A stretch of 64,000 nt of DNA from an uncultured Sulfitobacter sp. (GTDB lineage: Bacteria; Pseudomonadota; Alphaproteobacteria; Rhodobacterales; Rhodobacteraceae): assembly GCF_947499945.1 (NCBI RefSeq), contig NZ_CANMQD010000002.1:310001-374000 (forward strand). The letters are read 5' to 3'. Of this stretch, positions 60,958-64,000 are shown in pieces. Below the pieces are notes generated by a model. It made no database searches and was not told where the DNA came from. It was given only the letters and a program-made list of their open reading frames with translations. Each line of letters starts with the position of its first letter. The stretch's first letter is position 1. A program made the translations under genes and the position numbers.

Positions 60958-62967
60958 ATGTCCTTTTTTCTCCGCTTTGCCTTGGCCACGTTTGTGTTGC
61001 TGACAGCATCCTTTGCCGGATGTGTTCTGTCCGCCCAGCAGCTGGGAGATAGCCCAGTCTTGCGGGCTGTTTATGGTGACTTTTACCCGTATAGTTTCAC
61101 AGATTCAGAGGGCGATGCACAGGGATATAGCATTGATATAATAAAGGATCTGGCGAAACCATTGGGCTACGATATTCAGTTTGTTTCGGCGGAAAATCCG
61201 AAACAGTTTTTGGCGATGCTAGCGCAAGGCGACGTCGACTTGACCGTATTTCTTGCTCTGACACCAGAGCGTCGGGCAGCAGGTTTGGCAACGGCATCTC
61301 TTGGGGCTTACGTTTTGTCGGCATATGTGCGGCAAGACAGTAAAAAGACGTCTGTTGAGGCCCTATCTGGCAAACGTATTGGTGTTGTAATCGGTGCAAT
61401 CTCGCAAAGCGCAGCAGAGTTATTACCGGGTGTCGCACTGGTTGAATATCAGACATCCGATACATTGCTGCTGGCGCTGTTACGCGGGGAAGTGGATGCT
61501 GTTGTATCCGTTTCCGAGACATTTGATGAGCGTTTGAGGGCAAGTTTTGTCGAAGACAAAGTGCGTCGCCTTTCACCGCCCCTTGCAGTCACACCCTACG
61601 GGATAATCATCCGTCGTGAACTGCCGGAGGTGCATGCTGCCTTTGAAAGAGCGATCAAACAGCGCGTCTCACCGGAGAAACTCACAGCTGTGCGAACACT
61701 TTGGTTTGGCGTTGATCGCAGCATTGTCCAGCATCCGTGGTTTGGCAATGTTGCGATGATTGTGGGCGGTATCGCGCTGACGACTGTAGCGCTTGGGATT
61801 TATACGATCCGGCTGCGCCGCCGCTCTGCAGTTTTGGCCAGTGAGTCTAGTGCCAACCAGTTGTTGATCGACGCATTTGACCAGATGCGCGCAGCGATCA
61901 TGATTTTTGATGCGGACATGAAAGCCGTTCATTGGAACAGTGGCTTTGTCGCGCGATTTCCCGAGCTTGTCCCTCGCCTCAAGAGTGGTGCAACCCTGTC
62001 GCAAGTATGGGTCGATTTTTACCAATCGGGCCTCTTGGTTAATGATTTGGCTCCAGTGGGGATTGCTGAATTCACACAGAAAATGGCAACAACTTTAAGA
62101 GAGGGGCGCAGTGATCAGAGAATTGTTCATACGCGCCAAGGGTGTAGCTTTGATCTGAGCATATTCCCCCTTGGCACGCGTTATTATGCGGCGATCTGGG
62201 TTGATGTCAGTGTTCTTCATCAACAACAAAAGCAACTAGCCGATCAGCGGAGTGAGCTGGTTCGAAAAAACCAGCAGCTGTTGGCATTTTCGGCCATGGC
62301 AGCACATGATCTTAAGGCCCCACTTGCGCAGCAAAAAATGCTCTTCGAATTTATCATTGAGGACTTGCTTGAAGCGCAAATGCCGCTGCCATTGGACGCA
62401 CAACATAACTTTGACACGTTATGCGATTTGTCTGGGCGGATGAGTTTGCTGGTTTCTGACTTGTTGGATTATGCCAAGGCCGACTCTGACCAAGCGCCCT
62501 CACGTTGTTTTGTACCGAACGAGCGGCTTGAGGATATCGTCAAGATGGCTGCACCGCGGGAGGCGATGCGTATTGTGATTACTCCAGACATGCCCGCAGT
62601 AAAGGTAGAGCCGACCTGCTTTGATATGGTGATGCGCAACTTGATTACGAATGCGGCCAAGCATCACGATAAGCGTAAAGGTACAATTACCATTCGCGGA
62701 TATATCAATCAGGGCCAAGTGGTGATTGATGTTGAAGATGACGGACCGGGCATCAGCCCTGCGGATCAGGAACGTGTGTTTGAACCTTTTTCGAGGCTGA
62801 CCCAGACAGAAGGGACAGGTCTCGGTCTTGCGTTTGTTCAGAGGACGGTTGCGGCATGGGGAGGCGAAATCACGTTGCGGTCAGCACCCGTGCGCGGCTG
62901 CATCTTTAGCATCACTTTGCCACCTGATACAGTGGAGGCTGCCGTGGTTCTACCATCAGTAGCATAG
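60958..62967 (+). CDS. Sensor histidine kinase with periplasmic binding-protein domain (BvgS-like)
   Basis: A 669-residue kinase. A signal peptide is followed by a family 3 solute-binding domain (about 30-250, including VYGDFYPYSFTDSEGDAQGY and VDAVVSVSET), one membrane helix (262-283), a PAS-like domain (about 300-420), an HDLKAPLAQQK dimerisation box near residue 449 and HATPase_c with LITNAAKHHDKRKG, DDGPGISPADQERVF and GTGLGLAFVQRTV. The binding domain probably senses an amino acid or related ligand directly. No response regulator gene is adjacent in the window, so it is an orphan here. Confidence 0.92.
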   Translation: MSFFLRFALATFVLLTASFAGCVLSAQQLGDSPVLRAVYGDFYPYSFTDSEGDAQGYSIDIIKDLAKPLGYDIQFVSAENPKQFLAMLAQGDVDLTVFLALTPERRAAGLATASLGAYVLSAYVRQDSKKTSVEALSGKRIGVVIGAISQSAAELLPGVALVEYQTSDTLLLALLRGEVDAVVSVSETFDERLRASFVEDKVRRLSPPLAVTPYGIIIRRELPEVHAAFERAIKQRVSPEKLTAVRTLWFGVDRSIVQHPWFGNVAMIVGGIALTTVALGIYTIRLRRRSAVLASESSANQLLIDAFDQMRAAIMIFDADMKAVHWNSGFVARFPELVPRLKSGATLSQVWVDFYQSGLLVNDLAPVGIAEFTQKMATTLREGRSDQRIVHTRQGCSFDLSIFPLGTRYYAAIWVDVSVLHQQQKQLADQRSELVRKNQQLLAFSAMAAHDLKAPLAQQKMLFEFIIEDLLEAQMPLPLDAQHNFDTLCDLSGRMSLLVSDLLDYAKADSDQAPSRCFVPNERLEDIVKMAAPREAMRIVITPDMPAVKVEPTCFDMVMRNLITNAAKHHDKRKGTITIRGYINQGQVVIDVEDDGPGISPADQERVFEPFSRLTQTEGTGLGLAFVQRTVAAWGGEITLRSAPVRGCIFSITLPPDTVEAAVVLPSVA

Positions 62968-63064
62968 GGACAATCGCGGCTGGCCTATTTTTGGACTTGA
63001 TCAGATCAGCAACACAGCTTGCAAATTGTTAGGAATGCCGCCACCCAACAGGCTAGCAGTGCCA

Positions 63065-64000
63065 TTATTCAAAAAGCACTTTTAACAAATTTGATACTTC
63101 GGTTCGTTTCTCAAGGTGGGCGACCCATTCAGCGGGAATACCTTGTGCCCCACCGCAGCCGTAAATTGCACCCATAACCGCACCGACCAGAATGGCCCGT
63201 CCACAGGTATCACCGCCAGCATAAATGTTGCGGCGGATTGCATCGCTGAATGATGGGGCTGTCGCGATGTTATGGGCGGCGGATGGCACGCCAAAGGGTA
63301 AGTCACAGGCCATACCAAATTGCTGTGTTACGTTCTCACAGCTTTCATCTCTCATGGCGATTGCTTTATCCAGCAGGGTCACAGCCTCCCCTTGCGCGAT
63401 GGAGCGCGCGGCGCGAACCGCGTCGGCACTGGTGCCGTATGTAAGTGCGCCCCTTATCATATGAGCCGATATTAAGCCGTAGTGCGCAGCAGTCGGGTGA
63501 TCGTTTGTAGTCTTCACCGCTGATGCGACGATCCCGTCAAAGGCCGCGTTTTGATTTCGGGATACGAGAAGCGCGACAAGTGGAGGTAACTTTGCAATTG
63601 CTGGAAGCTGCAAGTCATGTGCCCCAGTCGGAAGAGGAACCTTTTTGAGTTTGTCCAACAGCAGCATCGCATAGGTCACTATTGCGTCGTCGTCATAAGT
63701 GGCGCGGATTTGCTCCTCAAACTCTTGATTCAAAGCAGTCCCTGAATGTCTCATCAAGAGAGGGAGAGCTTTTCCCAAAACGCTTTTTCCGATGCGTGCT
63801 GGCGCGTCAGAAGGATCCGTCTCTATGCATGCCATGGCCGCGTCTTCGAAATGGCGCATATTGTCCAAAGTCGCTCGCGTCGCATGATCAATATACCCAA
63901 CGTAGCCGCCTCCATAGCCGAAATGCGCCTGAAACGCATCGGCAAACGCAGCTTCTTCAAAGTGCCCGCCGGATGCAGCGAGGGTCCGCAACATTACAAC
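63065..64000 (-). CDS. ADP-ribosylglycohydrolase family protein (N-terminus beyond window)
   Basis: At least 312 codons are visible and the frame is open through the right edge; the ATG at 63994 is internal in appearance because the usual N-terminal GDALG segment is missing. The family motif near the C-terminus reads IYAGGDTCGRAILVGAVMGAIYG, where the usual GGDTD has Cys at the second metal-ligand Asp, and GIPAEWVAHLEK follows. ADP-ribosylglycohydrolases remove ADP-ribose from proteins or DNA using two magnesium ions. The altered motif places this protein in a divergent branch, related to J1-crystallin-like members, and its activity is uncertain. Confidence 0.85.
   Translation of the reverse strand, partial: VVMLRTLAASGGHFEEAAFADAFQAHFGYGGGYVGYIDHATRATLDNMRHFEDAAMACIETDPSDAPARIGKSVLGKALPLLMRHSGTALNQEFEEQIRATYDDDAIVTYAMLLLDKLKKVPLPTGAHDLQLPAIAKLPPLVALLVSRNQNAAFDGIVASAVKTTNDHPTAAHYGLISAHMIRGALTYGTSADAVRAARSIAQGEAVTLLDKAIAMRDESCENVTQQFGMACDLPFGVPSAAHNIATAPSFSDAIRRNIYAGGDTCGRAILVGAVMGAIYGCGGAQGIPAEWVAHLEKRTEVSNLLKVLFE

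Noticed and set aside
1-64000. tRNA, rRNA, insertion sequence or prophage
   Set aside because: No transposase, integrase or structural RNA pattern was recognised in any gap; small RNAs cannot be excluded by eye.

Overview
The window looks like chromosomal DNA of a marine Rhodobacterales (Roseobacter-group) alphaproteobacterium. The main reasons are the hisD - UPF0262 - low-molecular-weight phosphatase gene order at the left edge, an FnrL-type box, Rhodobacterales-type small membrane proteins, several ABC uptake systems, a Stealth-type phosphotransferase and a BKACE enzyme. Family calls come from reading motifs by eye; no search was run. No tRNA, rRNA, CRISPR array or insertion sequence was recognised.

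Layout. 1-1.9 kb: end of hisD, a UPF0262 gene, a small phosphatase and a convergent lipoprotein gene. 2.0-6.7 kb: housekeeping lepA flanked by visibly A/T-rich accessory cargo, namely a lone OLD-family ATPase/nuclease gene on one side and an unrecognised membrane-protein/soluble-protein gene pair on the other. 6.9-9.1 kb: two paralogous small membrane proteins, a PhnA-type zinc-ribbon protein, a DUF3072 protein, a well-formed FNR-type class II promoter, a short 11-bp tandem repeat and a BKACE-family enzyme. 9.1-16.4 kb: a tightly coupled seven-gene minus-strand glycan operon (nucleotide-sugar dehydrogenase, four glycosyltransferases, histidine phosphatase, deacetylase-like protein), divergent from a large MscS channel. 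19.2-26 kb: a Tat-exported MBL-fold protein and a peptide-type ABC importer. 26.2-34.2 kb: an IclR regulator and a six-gene acyl-CoA degradation operon resembling dicarboxylate (pimeloyl-CoA type) beta-oxidation. 34.2-40.8 kb: rpe, an NMT1/TauA-type ABC importer, a PLP aminotransferase, and a DUF1007 plus NicO metal exporter pair.

41-49.7 kb is a signalling island: three related histidine kinases, a broken receiver-like gene, a single-domain response regulator, a free Hpt protein, a response regulator with a GGDEF-like but motif-less output domain, and a GntR regulator. 49.8-57.2 kb: a haem-monooxygenase-like ABM protein, a citrate-lyase-alpha/CoA-transferase with an itaconyl/mesaconyl-CoA-type hydratase, a Stealth phosphotransferase, a 2H-motif DUF1045 protein, an AhpD-like protein and a polar amino-acid ABC importer. 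57.3-64 kb: a MATE exporter, an alpha/beta hydrolase divergent from a membrane AraC-type regulator (with an inverted repeat between them), a BvgS-like sensor kinase, and an ADP-ribosylglycohydrolase-family gene cut by the right edge.

The most interesting unexplained units are the seven-gene glycan operon, the cargo around lepA, and the phosphorelay island with its pseudogene and degenerate GGDEF protein.
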